Of a DNA stretch of 5,858 bases, positions 5,472-5,858 are shown one piece after another; positions within the stretch are counted from its first letter, which is position 1; each line of letters starts with the position of its first letter. The notes below the pieces were generated by a model that worked only from the letters and a program-made list of their open reading frames with translations, was not told where the DNA came from and made no database searches. Origin of the DNA: Candidatus Hermodarchaeota archaeon (GTDB taxonomy: Archaea; Asgardarchaeota; Hermodarchaeia; Hermodarchaeales; Hermodarchaeaceae); NCBI GenBank assembly GCA_016840595.1, contig JAEOSA010000128.1, positions 1 through 5,858 of the forward strand, written 5' to 3'. Position numbers and translations under genes: made by a program.

Positions 5472-5477
5472 AAAAAA
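5472..5477 (-). terminator. T-tract terminator after the RuBisCO-family gene
   Basis: A T6 run on the - strand, about 65 bp past the stop codon, is preceded by a very weak AGG-TTGA-CCT stem. It fits an archaeal T-tract terminator separating the RuBisCO-family gene from the propeller gene. Confidence 0.5.
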
Positions 5478-5540
5478 GGTCAACCTGATGAGTGCTGTTA
5501 GAATCAAATGTAGTGAGTTAATAGTGTGGGGTGTGTTCGT

Positions 5541-5858
5541 CTACATTTCGAACCCGGTTTTCCCAGTGCCCCATTTGTCAAGAGCAACTTTCAATTCTGG
5601 ATGATCTTCAGCGTAGTCTTTCAATGTGATGCCCTTAACAGTGGCATCGATGGCTTGGCGGAATGCCATTGCACCAGCTGAGGGACCGCCGTGTTCTGCG
5701 GGGTAGGCATGGATACCGCCACCGGTTCCTATCATGATTTCTAAGCCGAGATCCTCCACCACCATGGGTACGTGTCCGGGCGTTATTCCACCACTGGGCA
5801 TGGGCATAGTCGGTTTAACGTGTTGTAGGGGATAATTCATCGCTCGAGCCATTTCGAT
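5541..5858 (-). CDS. RuBisCO large-chain family protein, C-terminal part (5' end beyond the edge)
   Basis: The reading frame is open to the right edge (the first codons there read IEMARAMNYP), so only about the last 105 residues are present. ATGs at 5852 and 5840 are internal. The match to the end of the RuBisCO large-chain barrel is clear. MPMPSGGITPGHVP holds the Ser-Gly-Gly that binds the substrate phosphate (S379 in spinach numbering). IGTGGGIH holds the second phosphate-binding Gly pair. AGAMAFRQAID and the tail ELKVALDKWG follow as in archaeal form III proteins. The usual GGGxHGHP-x-G segment is altered to GGGIHAYPAEHGGPSAGA, with a small insertion. The residues that separate true carboxylases from form IV RuBisCO-like proteins (the carbamylated Lys, its metal ligands and the loop-6 Lys) lie outside the window, so carboxylase activity cannot be judged. 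A form III enzyme would act in AMP/nucleoside salvage. Confidence 0.5.
   Translation of the reverse strand: MEMARAMNYPLQHVKPTMPMPSGGITPGHVPMVVEDLGLEIMIGTGGGIHAYPAEHGGPSAGAMAFRQAIDATVKGITLKDYAEDHPELKVALDKWGTGKTGFEM

Overview
This is a 44-45% GC (by eye) archaeal chromosome segment. The archaeal signs are AT-rich TATA-like boxes about 25-30 bp before plausible transcript starts, GGTGAT and GGAGG-type ribosome sites, T-tract terminators without strong hairpins, a RuBisCO-family gene whose tail resembles archaeal form III or form IV proteins, and an exported protein held by a C-terminal membrane helix. An Asgard archaeon of the Thorarchaeota type would fit. That placement is an inference from style and gene content, not from a marker gene.

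Left part, + strand. The window opens inside a gene for a membrane-anchored zinc-binding protein (Cys/His pairs followed by two membrane helices). About 460 bp without a convincing gene follow, holding a short membrane-helix-like open stretch, a 9-bp inverted repeat and a promoter region. Next comes a small helical-repeat (TPR-like) protein whose start is unusual. A clear ribosome site and ATG at 885 lie in the same frame but hit a TAG after ten codons, and the GTG start at 927 sits inside a perfect 8-bp palindrome.

Middle part, - strand. Read from right to left, this holds a class I SAM-dependent methyltransferase, an NTF2/SnoaL-like protein, and two adjacent genes for 205-residue, four-helix membrane proteins. 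The last three are tightly packed: a 14-bp gap, then a one-base TAATG overlap. The two membrane proteins look like paralogs, and each is itself an internal duplication. One motif (a histidine, then small residues at +3 and +10 and a leucine at +11) occurs four times across the pair. This is the most distinctive feature of the window, and I do not recognise the family.

Right part, - strand. An exported, membrane-anchored beta-propeller with six Asp-box (BNR) motifs comes first, with its own promoter and a small palindrome at the predicted transcript start. The C-terminal part of a RuBisCO large-chain family gene runs off the right edge. Its phosphate-binding SGG and GGG motifs are intact, but the usual HGHP region is altered and slightly expanded.

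No tRNA, rRNA, CRISPR array, insertion sequence or attachment site was seen. The genes do not form one obvious pathway. The methyltransferase, NTF2-like protein and membrane pair may act together, but only gene order supports this.
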